A stretch of 64,000 bases of DNA from Polytrichum commune (GCA_950295325.1 OX485807.1:5582501-5646500); one strand, 5' to 3'. Shown: positions 24,004-36,571, counted from the stretch's first letter. Numbers and translations: made by a program. Notes: generated from the sequence alone by a model not told the origin.

Positions 24004-24788
24004 GAGGTCCACATACGTTTGAAATGCTAGTTTCAAAATCGAGTTTGGTAAGGTAGAAGATCCAACAACAACAAATGACCAATACTGGTGTACTGAACTA
24101 GGGGTAGAATGATTCTTGTGTGAATCCAAAATGGCTAGTTATAAAAGTGGTGGCCCGAAAAGGTTGCAGCGATTAGCCGGATAGGTGTTGTTTCACACCA
24201 CTTGCGATCACTTTTTGGGTGCCATTGAGTTCACCCGTTTTGTGTGCATTTATATGCAAAGTAGGATACTTTGATGCTCAAATTAGGGAGACTCTACTAT
24301 ATAAGTAGGGGGTTTGACTTACTTGCCTGTTTGGAAATGTAACAAATTGTAAAATTATGAAACAACTTGCACTCATCATTTCCTCTACTCCATGTCTGAA
24401 AAACATTTCACATGTTTGAAGCCACTCCTTTTGGCTAAATCAACTTATTTTCACACTGTTCCATATATCTACCTTAAGCCAGGGTAAAAGAATGTCGGTC
24501 TTGACATGTGCTTCACTTCAAGGAGTTTGATTCAAGGTTGGTCCCTCTCTTTTTGGTTAAAACTGTCCGTTTCCAACTCCAATCGGAAATGGAGGTTTTG
24601 AAGCCTTGCAAACCTGCCGTCTTAAATCGGAATTGCAGACGAACGTTTATGCCCAATAAAAGAGGGACCGACCTTGAAACCAAGCTCCTTGAAGTGAGGC
24701 ACATGTCAAGGCCGAGATTCTTTTACCTTGGCTTACCAAACTCCATTTTGAAACCAACGTTTTTGAATGCGTGTGGTCTCCACATGAG
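24004..24788. mobile_element. Composite foldback element with a nested long hairpin
   Basis: Outer inverted repeats lie at about 24,004-24,054 and 24,728-24,788. Both contain GTTTCAAAAT, GAGTTTGGTAAG and a CCACA block. The inner arms at 24,475-24,580 and 24,629-24,735 pair over about 105 bp with a loop of about 48 bp. The phrases TTGACATGTGC, TCACTTCAAGGAG and GGTCCCTCT appear on each side. Mismatches are spread along the arm. The open frames seen here on both strands come from the palindrome. Confidence 0.7.
24240..24480. repeat. Dispersed repeat, also present at 27,650-27,900
   Basis: Shares in order AGGGAGA, AAGTAGGGGGTT, ATGAAACAACTTGCA, a TTCCTCT/CTTCTC block, AAATCA-CTTATTTTCAC and ATTTCTACCTTA/ATATCTACCTTA with the later stretch. 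Part of the first copy lies inside the foldback element at 24,004. Confidence 0.55.
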
Positions 24789-25009
24789 AGCGATGAAGGA
24801 ACCTATATACAACGGACAATGTGATGGTGGTAGTGACCATCGTCCCGCCATTCCCCATTATTTTGGAAGGACAGTGAAACTATAGGGGCTCGGGGGACCA
24901 CATTAAAGTGATGTGTTATAATGCATGGATGAATGGTATGGACTCATGCTATTGTCACTATGTATGGTTGGTGATGTGTATGTAGAAAGACCCTTTTTTG
25001 GGGATTATG

Positions 25010-25911
25010 GTAGATGGGTCTTAAATGGTTACTTTCTCCAACTAGCCCACTTCTTCTAGGATTGCTCAACATTTAATTAAAATGTGCCAAATTTGGGTTG
25101 TAGCCCAAGAGATAGAAAAAGAGAGATCTCATGAGATTATGGTCAAATAGGATGGGTTATCACCCTAATAAGTAAACATACGTAAAGGAATTGGAAAATG
25201 TTGAAAAGGAGGACTATTTTGGAGAGCAACTTGGAACATTTTTTCCTGAAGAAAAGATTGATTTTGTAAGCTAGGAGGGCCATTATCTTATCAAGAATGT
25301 GAAGGAGTAGGTATTGACCCTATTACTTTGATCATACCCCAATTGTGAGAACTAATTGTCATTCGTTAATTCTTTTGATGAAGAGTGATTTATCGGGCCA
25401 TTGAGTACATAACAATCCATGTATGGGATTATAAGATTAATTTGCAATGACTTTATGTTAATCAAGCTCTATATGTGTGTCTATAGTTTATGTACCATTT
25501 GGTTAAAATTATATGTTTGCAATCTTAAGAGAGGAACTTCATAATGTTTTGTGTCTGTGTGATGAATAAATTGGCTATATTCGATTGGAGTCACTCCGTC
25601 AATTGTTTGTGAGTGATTGTATGTAATTGCTATCAACTAGAATGGTGGTACTGGCTAGACCATTGTCTCATAAATAAGGTAAGCAAGTCACAAAGAATAT
25701 TATGTTAAGTTGAATGGTTATGTGATTGAGTCGTTATTTTAGCAACATGGAAGGGAAATATATGGTGTGTACAATCGAATACACAAAACAATTTTGGAGA
25801 ATACTTCAAAAAAATCTCATTGGAGTGAAAAAAACCAAAATTTAGACTTCACAAAAACTAATATGAATATCCTGTTCATTATCAAAGTGAATATTTGCGC
25901 GCATATTAAAT

Positions 25912-25950
<39 letters not shown>

Positions 25951-26110
25951 GTTTGTTGGCTATTCAGCTTAGAATGGTCATCATGTTTTGAGCACACAAT
26001 CCAATCTCTTTTGAACACATGTGTTTTTGTGTATCTATGTTTGGAGCCACTCCAAACCACACACTACTCAAATATAGGTGTCTGATTAAGATAAGTAACT
26101 ATATTATACA
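25010..26110 (-). mobile_element. TA-flanked MITE copy, enlarged
   Basis: Starts with the family end TAGATGGGTCTTAAATGG at 25,012, followed by TTACTTTCTCCAACTAGCCC. The family interior resumes at about 25,865 (TTCATTATCAAAGTGAATAT) and runs to TACTCAAATATAGGTGTCTG near 26,080. About 780 bp between these blocks is foreign or rearranged and holds nothing recognised. Confidence 0.5.
25914..25948. repeat. (CT)n microsatellite
   Basis: About 17 CT units, inside the enlarged MITE copy. Confidence 0.95.
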
Positions 26111-26699
26111 CGTCTTCCTTACTACTTATTTTTTTCTCGAACAAAAGATTAACTTGGGAACAGTAAATTACAATAGGATCCAAGTTACAAAATACTTGGG
26201 TTCAATGGACCCTATTCTTGGGCTCAAGATTGGCTCCCAACTTGAAGTTTGGTTTATCACACTAGGAGGAACAATTTCTTGAGTGCATACTGCCAAGATT
26301 TGGTGGGAATGTGATGTCGTATTAACATCACTTCATTTTTTTAATAACTAGGACACAAACCCTAGTTTGAACTCCTTGGGTCTAAATTGTTTTGCCTTGA
26401 TCAAAAGGATTGCTCAATTTTGGAGTTTCTTTTGATCTTAACATTCATTAGTACCCTATTCAGCCCTAGTGTGGGGTTCTCCTTCTAAACAAAGAGTTGA
26501 GCTATATGACATGGTATTTGTTGCAAGAAGTTCTTAAATTCAACTATAACTACAGTCTCTTATGGTCTCTTTGAAAGATAATTATACGTAAGACGCTAGG
26601 GATTTGTGGTGTCTACTTAAACTCATTCGTTAGTAAGGTGAAAACACAGTGAACTATTTATGATATGAACATGAAAATCGTTAGTTTTAGAATATTTGA

Positions 26700-26960
26700 T
26701 TTCATAAATGGCATTAGAGACCCCGTATTAGTGTAGTGGATTGTAACTAAAATGAATTAGCCCTCAACTTTGTAGAGGATTTGTTCTTACTAGAGCCCCT
26801 TCATCCACGATAGATGAGTTTATATAGATGTCATGAGCCTCAAGCGGTGCAATTAGGTGCATGTCCAACTTTAAAGATTCAAGAAACCCTAGGAGAAAGT
26901 ATTTAACCAAACTTTGACTTATGGGAGTCCAATCTTGTCCGTGGTGACATTCCAACTAAA
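26700..26960 (+). repeat. Dispersed repeat with GCCCTCAAC and CTTCATCCACGAT motifs
   Basis: Shares AGNCCCCGTATTAGT or GGCCCCGAATTAGT, GAATNNGCCCTCAAC, GAGCC-CTTCATCCACGATA and a GTGCAATTA/CGCAATTA block with 39,105-39,260. An inverted, diverged copy lies at about 53,080-53,300. No coding capacity. Confidence 0.5.
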
Positions 26961-26989
26961 ACTTAATTCTATTTGTATCATTTGTTCTA

Positions 26990-27330
26990 TTTGATTGGTA
27001 TGTGGTTTAGATGATGATCACATAACAAACATCGTAAAGACACATGTTTAAAAGAGATTGGGACTACGTCTTCATATTCTATCAACCACTCCACACTCAA
27101 TAGTGAACGTAACTTGGAGGGGCCTCTAAATCCAGTTAAGATCTCAACAACAATGCGCTTCCGATAACCATAAGTAAATCACAAGAAGTCCGATTCTCAA
27201 TCCGATTCTTGGTGATGTCTCATCGCAAATTTGCTAACGCAACAGAAGTTTTGTTGTGTACATCTAATCGGCAGAAGTTCGAGAACACGAACCGAATAAG
27301 ACCCACACACACCTTACCTGCACTACCAAC
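26990..27330 (+). mobile_element. Long-subfamily member of the dispersed MITE family
   Basis: Aligns with 12,350-12,720 through AAAGACACATGTTTAAAAG, GGGACTACGTCTTCATAT, GCGCTTCCGATAACCAT, GTGATGTCTCATCGCAAATT and ACACACCTTACCTGCA. Adjoins the TTAGATGATGATCACATAAC segment upstream. Confidence 0.6.
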
Positions 27331-27649
27331 ATATGAGTCCTACGCAACCGTCCCAAGTCGATGAAGGAAACCATGCAAATCTACTGCTGAGAGTTGAGCA
27401 TTTCAGATTTTCTAATTACATAAGACAAGTTTCTAGTGACGTAAGTGAAGTGCCCATGACTCATGTGCTTGTAAGGTAGAAATACCATAACCCGTTAACC
27501 ACCCTCTAGCCGTGCACTAGACCGCTGTCATAATGGTGAAGTGCCATTTCTAAAACCGATCATGGCTCGGCAACACTGCAATGCGTGTACACTTAGTGTA
27601 GCCAATGGGAGTCAAGTGTTAATGTACTCATGAGGTAACCGATTTAGGC

Positions 27650-27900
27650 GATGTTGTGTATGGAAATGCGGATTACCATGTTCGGTGTAGGGAGAATCTA
27701 ATGAACAAGTAGGGGGTTGAACAACTTTCCACTTTGAAAAGTTGTAGCATTTTTTGTATAGGGCAGAAAAATATGAAACAACTTGCATTCTTCATGAATC
27801 CTTCTCATCTATCTTGGGAAATTATCTCATGATTGTCAGACCAGATCTTCAATGCAAGCAAATCACCTTATTTTCACGGGTTATGGTATTTCTACCTTAG
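27650..27900. repeat. Dispersed repeat, second copy of 24,240-24,480
   Basis: Carries ATGAAACAACTTGCATTC, AAGTAGGGGGTTG and CACCTTATTTTCACGGG in the same order as the first copy. Confidence 0.55.
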
Positions 27901-27959
27901 TAGTTAGTGCTACTTCCGATCAATTAACAGACCCAATTAATTCTTTTTTCTTCTTTCAA

Positions 27960-28225
27960 CAAGGAGCCAACAAAAGTCGCCGCGTCGGGTCAGAGTCATA
28001 TGACCCAAATCCCGGCCATAGCCAGCCAGCCGGCGGTCGGTCTGCCAGTCAACATAAATTTATTCCGCCTGAGATGCAATTTGTACACTCACAATCAGAA
28101 GCGAAGCAGAGCGAAGAGAAGAGAAGCGAAATTTTAACGTTTGTGTGCGACGTTGTGGGCATCGGAACTGTCGACGAAGCTTTTGTGGTGTTTCTTCCCG
28201 ATTTCGGGAACGTGAAGGGTTCTTA
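27960..28225 (+). promoter_or_regulatory. GC-rich promoter or first-exon-like segment
   Basis: A sudden island of GC-rich, CpG-containing sequence within AT-rich repeats. It starts with GTCGCCGCGTCGGGTCAGAG, passes through GAAGCGAAGCAGAGCGAAG and ends around CGGGAACGTGAAG|GTTCTT, which could be a splice donor. It resembles the 5' untranslated exon of a plant gene. No coding exon follows in the next kilobase, so it may be a captured or orphaned promoter. The 124-codon frame across it shows no domain. Confidence 0.3.
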
Positions 28226-28714
28226 ATTATAATCTCTGAATTTCCCAGCATTATCTGCATGGGGGTGACAGAGAGACACTACTCTTGACGGCTCATCATG
28301 GTCTGCCACAATTTCAACAATTGCGATTTCTTCACACTTACGGTAGATGGATGTACCTGCCTAAGCTATCATTTTTGACGTGGCTGTTACTCGGTTTTGT
28401 TTCTCATGGTTCTCTAACTTCTACCAATAATTACATTTTACACGACGAAGCTTGTGTTGCATTCACATTATACCGTATACAATGTTGGGCAATCTGACGT
28501 GAATTTGAGTCCATTGGTTCTACCCTGCTCAAGGGTCGTTGTAATGCAAGGTGGGGTTTACTGCGAACCTTGTGGTGGGTGGGCTCTTGGTTTTTTCATA
28601 AGTAGAGAGAAGATTTCACAGTTAGGAATCGAATCACCAACCCCTTTGTTCGGATTTGGATACCTCTTCATTGTCATCTGGTAGTTTAGGGTCATCTCGG
28701 ACTAGTTGCATTCA

Positions 28715-28975
28715 CAAATCTATGATGAAGCAACAACAAAAATCGAATTGAAAATCAGATCCCCGTGGCTTCGTTGTGGTGATTGAAAGTGCATGTTTGT
28801 TGATATCTTAATTGAAATACATAGGTTCCTCCCAACAACGTTTGCTATTGAGTGTTGAGTAGTGAATACAATTTGAAGACGTAGTGCACTCTCTTGTAAA
28901 CATGTGTGTTTATGGTGCTTGTTCTTTGATGCTCACCAAACCACACAATAGTCAATTACAGGCATCATGTGTTGT
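28715..28975 (-). mobile_element. Long-subfamily MITE copy, inverted
   Basis: Inverse of the 12.3-kb and 27.0-kb copies: TCTATGATGAAGCAACAACA, TATTGAGTGTTGAGTAGTGA, ACGTAGTGCACTCTCTTG and AAACATGTGTGTTTATGG occur in consensus order. Confidence 0.6.
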
Positions 28976-28979
28976 AAAC

Positions 28980-30470
28980 TTCTGCCAGTGAGATTTTGTG
29001 TATTAAAGAGTTGTGTGTGTGTTTAAAAACGATTGAAAAACCAACTCATTGTTGATCTTGGAACAAACAGAACTGATCCCCTATGTGGACGTGCCCCTAT
29101 GTGGTCGTTCTTCTTAATCAAAAACCTTTATTTGAGTGGTATGTCGTGAGGGTTGTGCTCAAGAATGACACCAAGTAAATTTGTTCCTCCTTCATGCTAA
29201 TGGTCAACACGTTTGTAATACCTCACCCACCAAGATTGTGTTCATTGAATGAAAGGTTTTGTGCGTTGACAAGAAGTCAATGTGTTCCTCTCATGACCTA
29301 TGTGTAAGCAACATTGTTCAAGCTAGCATGATGCTCACTTTTTGGAACCCCAAAATAAAGCTCCCCATAAGATAATCAAGTGACCAATTTAGGCGCGCGC
29401 GTGCCCGTGACCGTACACATGTATTTCTCACACTTTGGATAGAGTAGATATGTTGTCTACTTATATGTATAGGAAATGCTTACGTGCAAGACGCGAGACT
29501 TATGGAGGACTCCACCATCATAATAGAGAGAGGTCGGCAACATTGTGTGATTGTAGTAATAAATGGAGGGAGAGAGAGAGAGAGACCAAAGTTCCATGCC
29601 CTTCATTCATGTCAAGTGACTCGGATTTGAGAAGGACGTTCAGCAACTTCAATAAAGCACTCTCAACAGTACCACTACTAACTTCTTCTTCCATCATCTT
29701 CCCCGGCCTTTTTCTTTTTCTTTTTCTTTTGTCGGTGGGGGTTGTTCGGTCACCCCTAGGCTCTTTGTTGGTAGATTTTAATGCATTTTCCCACCCACAA
29801 ACTAAGCTTTGTCATTTCCACCACCAATCTTTAGGGCAACTCTTGTACGGACTTGTCCACCCACAATGTAGTCTAATATCATGTACTAATTACGCTAGCT
29901 GTTGGTCTTGGTCAGTGTGGAGTCCTTCTTGGTAGGGAAAGTGCATCTCTTTCCAAAATTTATTGCTACTATTGAGGGTTTTTCGTCCTAGTCACAGTAA
30001 TCTCATTGGATGTAACGTACTGCAATTTTGCCAGTGCATACGAAGACGAGAACTCTTATCAAGATGGAAACTCTCCCACTGGTGTGAGCCAATCGTTGGT
30101 TGTAGTGTGGCATGGTAAAACTTACATGTTAATCATCAACATTTATTAGTGAACAATATTTGTAAATTTTAGTGGGTTGTTGGTGTAATTGCATTTTCTC
30201 TGTCTCATATCAAACTAAGGGAGAGGGGAGGGAGCGGGGAGGGGGGACGATAACATTGGTATTAGACATATAGGTGAGTGTAAAGATAGGGTGTTGTTTA
30301 TTGCTGGCAAATAAGAAAGTAAGATTTTCTAAGTAACATAAAATCTCCAAAATTATGTTAGTGTAGAGGGTTGGAATATTTTTATAACATGTAGATTTAA
30401 AGGTGTTAGTTATAGCCCCATAGGGAATACCCTTCGAATCCACACGGTTGCCAAAATCTACAAAGAGTGT
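28980..30470. other. Unrecognised intergenic stretch
   Basis: Contains a decayed forward fragment of the TA-flanked family near 29,110-29,175 (CTTTATTTGAGTGGTATGTC), a short GA run at 29,569-29,583 and a CTTTTT repeat at about 29,708-29,730. The 166-codon frame at 29,435-29,935 crosses these simple repeats and shows no recognisable domain. Confidence 0.4.
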
Positions 30471-30474
30471 CCCT

Positions 30475-30489
30475 CCCCCCCCCCCCCCC
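30475..30489. repeat. Poly-C tract
   Basis: Fifteen C bases in a row. Confidence 0.95.
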
Positions 30490-33400
30490 TTTTATTGTGA
30501 GCACTTCGAACTCCACAATGGCTTTGGTTGTTGCATTACTTTGGGAATGGTCTCATTTTGGTTAGCAATTATGAATCGCAAAAATTGTTGATTCAAGTTT
30601 TAGTGTATGGATTGACATGTAAAAGTTGGAAAGGGCCAAAGTGGTCATTCTCTTTCTTCTAAACAATCACAATGATCCTTGTCGTTGTATTAAGTATTGA
30701 ATCTAACATGGTGTCCACATTCCAAGCACATCATCCAATGTCATCATAACACATGTGTTTTTTTTTGTCTCCTCCATTAACTGCAAGCCTTGCCATATAC
30801 CACTCAAATATAGATTATCCAGTCAAGAAGAATGACCACATAAGACCCTTACATGCACATGTGTAGGGAACCACTAATGAGTTTTTGTGATCGAATTGAG
30901 GAGCTTATGATGCAATTTAGCATGTTGTAACTTTGATCTAGTTTTACTTGAATATCAATTAAATGCACATACCGATCCATGTAAGTGCATATTCATTCAC
31001 AAGTTGCAAATTGACAACTCCGGTAAAGTTTGGTCAACTGGAGTTTTGGTCATGACTTTAATGCATATAAATTCACAAGTTTTGATCATGAGTTGGTTGT
31101 TTTGCATACAATACTTCCATGTCCAGTAAGTTTTTGGTACATTCTTGGAGTTGGACCTTGGTGTGGAGGTATGAACAAACAACTTCTTGTATCAGTTCAT
31201 TGAGGGTTCAAATTTATGGTGGCATGCCAAGAAGTGCTAAAATGACTAGTCAATTGTCAACCAAGTAGGGCCCACAAGAATTACATGGCACACTCTAATG
31301 AACATATCCAACCCCTACACGTTCACAAATGGTTTTGACTTATGGAAAAATGGGTATTTATGAATCCATTTATTTGAGGATTTGTAGAGGGAGATTCACA
31401 AACTTTCATAACATAAATCAGTTGTCCACATGTGTACCATGGGCCTAGGGATCCTCACGATGTCATTCCTGGACAACGGTCATGGGGATGTCCCACACAT
31501 CCAAATTTAGCCTACATCTAGGAAAACTATGAGACGTCTCCATTGGTGGTTGTTGGACTACCAATGGTTGTGACCTAAATGCATTGATATCCACATGGTT
31601 TGTTAATGCTTGATAAAGTTCAGCATTTCCTTCTACCCCTTGCAATATTAGAAAGAGAGCTCATGCTCATGATTGATCAATGTTATGTTAAAGGCAATGT
31701 GATTGTAAGGAATTAAGATATATGAATTTCCTTTAATAATCCACTTGTCAACATTTGGGGTATCATATCACATATATGTATTGTATACTAGCTTGTATAA
31801 TGCGGGAAACATTGGGGCATTTTAAGGGGCTTACAAAAAGTCTTGGGTTGCATATATAATCAAGTTCAATGAAGTTACCAATCCATTTTCTTATGAATTT
31901 CTTCATTTTAAGTTATTCACTTAGTTTAGTTTAGGTTGATTAGTTATGTATTTACCATGTTTTTATGCTTATCATGTCCAAAACCTAGAGTGACCAATGT
32001 CTTCATTATCGAAATGGGCCCTATAACTTGTACAAAATGCAAAGTGGGTAGTCAAACTCACTAAATATGTAAAATGTCAATGGTAAATGTTTTAATAATG
32101 TACGCATAAAACACACATGTCAAATTTTAGTTGTTTGGATGCAATATACTATAGCCAAGTAGTCCCAACATGCAAACATGCGAAGCTTTTAAGGTAGACG
32201 ACCATTCCCAACCATCACCCCATTTTCGCATCTTAGATCAACTTGATTCCATGCAACATAATATTGATCTCTAATAGTTTTTGACATCTCACAATCAACC
32301 TCACCATTTGGTGCCCCTAAAAGAAATAAGCCAAGGTTTTTAAAAAATGGGGTGGGGGGGTTTGTGAACGCTTCTCAAACCCCTTGCATACCTCATAAAT
32401 GCCTTACCCCGAGTGCACTAAACCCTAAACCCTAAACCCCATTATTTAAGCCACGTGTATGGATGCACTAATATTGATAATAGACGGGCCGAAATGACAT
32501 GACATACCCCGATTTTTGTGAAAGGGTGAGTTCGTGTACTAATCTAACAAGGTCTTCCCTAAACGGTCACTCCAAAAAAATCCATGGCCTCATATGAATT
32601 CCCAACAAGGAACTTGCATAGATGAAATTCAAAGACTTCTTTGGATGAAGTTTCACGATCCTTTATGCTATTAAGACACATAATGTGACAAGAAAATCAC
32701 AATGATGTAGAAGATAAGAGATGAAATCAAAATATGTACTAAATATCATTGAAATTGAAAAAACTATGGTATAATTGTCAATGTCTGATATTAATAGAAA
32801 ATTTACCTCGACGAGATTTTGAGAAAGAATGAGTTCTTGTCAATGTCTTTTAAATACTTGACCTTTATACGCCTACCCAATAAGTGACATCATCAATGAA
32901 CGACCTTCAATTCTACTATCAAGAGGCTCGCGAGAGGTCTAAGTCACCTTCTCGTGGAGAGGAGCCTACATAAGTGCATATCAATATGAAGATGATGAGC
33001 ATTGTGTAAAATGTGAAAGGGTTCATCTTGTAAATGATATAACAATGCAAAGTGTGTGAAAAGATCACCTTATGAAATCTAGTTTAATACTATCACCTAC
33101 CCAAGTTGGTAGCTTTCTTCATCAAGATCGCTTTTTACTTTTGACTCATGAAGTCAACATAAACCACACTCTTTGTTTGTTTGTTTGTTTGTTTGTTTAC
33201 TTATTACATGGACAACTTACATTATGTTTAAGATAAGCATGCCCAATTTGGTCATCGTTCTTAATTTAACACTTATATTTTAGTGATATGTAGGTTAGGT
33301 GTGGATCTAAGAACATACATTTGAAAGACATGCTTTTCAAAAGAGAGTATACTATGCGTTCAAAATTTGCTAACTATTTTGAGTTCAATAAGAAACTTAG

Positions 33401-34700
33401 TAACTTGGGTAGGGGGGGGGGGGGGGGGAGAGGAAGTCTATATTATCATTCAAGAAGAAAGTTGTTTTTTCACTTGGAGGGGTACATGCATGTTGGGCTA
33501 CCCTTTCAAGAACCAATAACATTGTTTTGTAATTGAGATAAGAAATAAAAAAAATGCCTCTCAAAAATAAAAGAACAACATGTAAAGCTAGTATGAATAT
33601 AGAAGCAATTTTTTGACTGAAACTACTATCAATAACCACAAATGTATAAGGTATACTTCAAAGAATCGCATAAAATTGGAAAGAAATACCATTCTAGCAC
33701 TAAATGAGCTAGAGTTGACATGGAATTTGTGGGTATGTGGTAGTTTGGATGCCCTAGAACATCAAGTGCATAAAAACAAAAATAGAGAAAAAGATGGTGA
33801 AAGCTACCCAACATACTAAATCGTTTATGGTGTTTATTTTCATAATTATGTATTTGAGGCACTTGGTGCTTTGATATGAATGATTGTACATGTAGTATGC
33901 GTGTTTGAGGTTACTCTAGGTATATATCACTCCCTTACATCCTAATTGTTTTTAATAATTCCGCCAAAATCACCAAATATCTTCCAAAATGAAGGTCCTT
34001 TGGCATGTTGCCCTGTTGTTCATCATCATGTGCATTTATTTAAATTTTATAATTTATGAAAACATGGATTTGTACATATTAATGAGCTCCATGTTGATGT
34101 TTATAGAATGATCAAACTATGTTACATCTTATGATGTCTGCTCTTACACCAGAGGCATTCTTTTGCTTTGTCTTCAAGGAAAAGATGTCGTTTATGACAA
34201 GTCCTTAATGCCATAGGAAGGATATTAAAATAAATCAACATTTTGAAATACCATTTATTTTAGATAGAACACTATGTAAGGAATACAAAGGACTATTACT
34301 TTCTTATGTTCACTAGAAGATGTATTTATGAGATACTTCAAAACCTTCAAAACCTATCAACTTTGGTGGGGAACATTCCTTTTGGATACCCCAATCATGC
34401 ATGTACGCTGATCATGAATGAGATATATGAGAATACATGTTCCGAGAATATGCGGAAAATAGCTAGGATTTCAAATTGGATTTTCCCAATTATCTCATAT
34501 TCAGCCGCATGATTTGTATTCTTGGAGAAGAGAGCTATTAAGAAGATAAAGAATGAACACTCTTTAAAATCCACCTACCTTAAACACAATGCTAGTTGCA
34601 GAAAAGAGGAAGGATCAATGTATGCTCTTTCTATTATTTGAGGTAGCCCAATACCCACTTTTTCAATCCCTCAATTTATTATACCGAACAGAAGCAAATC
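30490..34700. other. Intergenic stretch with scattered MITE pieces and simple repeats
   Basis: No gene is seen. Inverted family fragment at about 30,700-30,830 (AACACATGTGTTTTTT, ACCACTCAAATATAG). Forward fragment at about 33,240-33,360 (GTGTGGATCTAAGAACATAC). Telomere-like repeats at 32,419-32,440. (TTTG)n at 33,173-33,199. Poly-G of 17 at 33,412-33,428. Confidence 0.45.
32419..32440. repeat. Interstitial plant-type telomere repeats
   Basis: About three tandem CCCTAAA units. The short length and the repeat-rich surroundings point to an interstitial site, not a chromosome end. Confidence 0.8.
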
Positions 34701-34704
34701 AGAA

Positions 34705-35130
34705 AAATTGAAATCCAAAGATTAAAGACAAAGATATTTCTAACAACTAAGTGCTAAAGCTAAGACTAAGTTATCCAGAAATGACACCATGAAATATTGA
34801 GTTCCAAATGGCAATTACCTCTGTATTGATGACCATCAATTCTAAACTTCAATAACTTAGTTTTCAGGATTGTTGCCATTACACACTCAATGGCACAAAA
34901 CAACTCACAAATGCTCCATTATTAACATGAAGATAGTTTATTCCACACGGTATATTATATCTAAAGTTTTTGAATTGGATATATTATATAGGACATTATG
35001 TTAGTTAAATAGACCAGTATGGCATACTTTATCCATCATATATCACCTCTAGAAAATTTCAAGACTATTACGTATAAATAATAAATTACACCATATCTTT
35101 GGTCGCACCAATCCAACTAAAATGATCTAA
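34705..35130 (+). repeat. Segmental duplicate carrying the empty site of a hAT-like MITE
   Basis: Direct repeat of 37,850-38,828. Shared phrases in order: TGACACCATGAAATATTGAG, GTTCCAAATGGCA, GTTGCCATTACACACTCAA, TTAACATGAAGATAGTTTAT, GGTATATTATATCTAAA and ATTATGTTAGTTA. CACCATAT at 35,089-35,096 follows and occurs once here. In the other copy it is doubled around a 414-bp element. Function unknown. Confidence 0.85.
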
Positions 35131-35559
35131 GCCACCCCACATGATCTTATGCGATCAATCTTTGTAATGGGACACCTATATATTTGTGTGGTACATGGAG
35201 AGATTTGTAATCAATAATTATATGTGTGTGTGTGTGTATATATATATTCATTCTCATTGTATTCTACAAACTATTGTGCAATGGCATCACGGAGGCTATC
35301 ACCTTGACACGTTAGCCTAGAAAGATTAGGATAGAGGACTTCACCTCGACCTCTTATTTAGCATCTCAAATTTAATCTTAAAACTTGAAACAAAAATTCG
35401 TATGGTCCACACTTGTTAACCATATTCGACAATTCCAATCAACCCTAATGGTTACTATTGATGTGGAGTGAAAAGCAATTGGCAAAATTCACTTAAGGTA
35501 CATGGGTATTATTCAACGTCTACCGGTCAGGCTTACACAACAAAACTTGTGTTGCGTAA

Positions 35560-36505
35560 GCGAATCTACAATCAAGGATCAACAAAAACCGAACCTCCCT
35601 TAATTTGATTATTGTTATTGAAAGCACATGTTTGTCGATCCCTCAACTCATATTCTCCCATTTATGTTCACTATTAAATGTGGAGTAGCTAATAAAACCC
35701 GAAGATGTAGTCAAGTCTCTCATAAACATGCATGTTTTTAGTGTTTGTTCTTTCGATTCCCACGTGACTGATTGTACTCACATGAGTCAAATATAAGTGC
35801 CTGATTAAGAAAAAAATGAACTGGAACAACACCACCCGCAGGCTAAGGCGAACCAACGTGTACATTGGTTCCTTGGAGGCAAGGGTTTAGGCATCCAACA
35901 AGGAACGAGTGTGTGGGTTGGTTCGCCCAAATCACCACCCGCGTAGCTTTACGCCGTGAAGGGCGGACGCTCATGGCTGGTTGGCTGGTGCAGCAAAATC
36001 ACCCTACCCCGGATGTTACGAGAAAGGCCAAAGCATTTTGGGGAGACTCCCAACTTCTACAAGGTATATATGTGGATGTTTTTAAACTTCTACCGATGTG
36101 TTCCATCTGCAAATCTACAATGAAGCATCAACAAAAACCGGACCTCCCTCCCTTCATCTGGTTCTGCTTACTGGAAGCGCACGTTTGTCGATCCCTCAAC
36201 TGATCAACTGTTATTCTCCCAAACTATGTTCACTGTTGAGTGTGGAGTAGCTGACAAAATCCGCGTCTCTCTTAAACATGCATGTTGGCGGTGTTTGTTC
36301 TTTCGATGCTCACGTGAGTGACTGCACTCACATGAGCCAAATATAAGTGTCCGATTAAGAAAAGTAACCAAACAACAACACCCGCATAGCTTTCACACTG
36401 TGAAGGACTGGCTGCAGGAAAATCAGCCGACCATGCACGGAAGTTGCGATGATGCGAGAAAGGCGCGAAAGCGTTTTGTGAAGACTCCCCCAACTTCCAA
36501 CGAAG
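35560..36505. repeat. Tandem duplication of a MITE plus flank
   Basis: Two direct copies, about 35,570-36,060 and 36,112-36,505. Each begins ATCTACAAT, AGGATCAACAAAAACC or AGCATCAACAAAAACC, and runs through the inverted long-subfamily MITE (TGTCGATCCCTCAACT, AAACATGCATGTT). Each then passes an ACACCCGC-AGCTTT block, CGAGAAAGGC and GACTCCC-AACTTC. The first copy is longer because the 93-bp mini-MITE sits in it at 35,840-35,932. Confidence 0.8.
35840..35932 (-). mobile_element. 93-bp Mutator-like mini-MITE, copy 2
   Basis: Ends AGGCTAAGGCGAACCAA and, inverted, ATTTGGGCGAACCAACCC. CACCACCCGC is present on both sides (35,830-35,839 and 35,933-35,942). The tandem partner at about 36,386 has a single ACACCCGC and no insert, so this insertion happened after, or in one unit of, the local duplication. 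Confidence 0.88.
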
Positions 36506-36545
36506 CTCGCTCATGTTGTAAGTGGATTGACTTGAGGAGGGAGAA

Positions 36546-36571
36546 GGGAGGGGGAGGGGGGGGGGGGGGGG
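36546..36571 (+). repeat. Poly-G tract
   Basis: G-runs interrupted by single A bases and ending in 16 G. Quadruplex-capable. Confidence 0.9.

Noticed and set aside
29435-29935. 166-codon open frame
   Set aside because: It crosses GA and CTTTTT simple repeats, has no recognisable domain, and sits among repeat fragments. Probably chance.
32419-32440. Chromosome end
   Set aside because: Only about three CCCTAAA units are present, with ordinary repeat-rich sequence on both sides.
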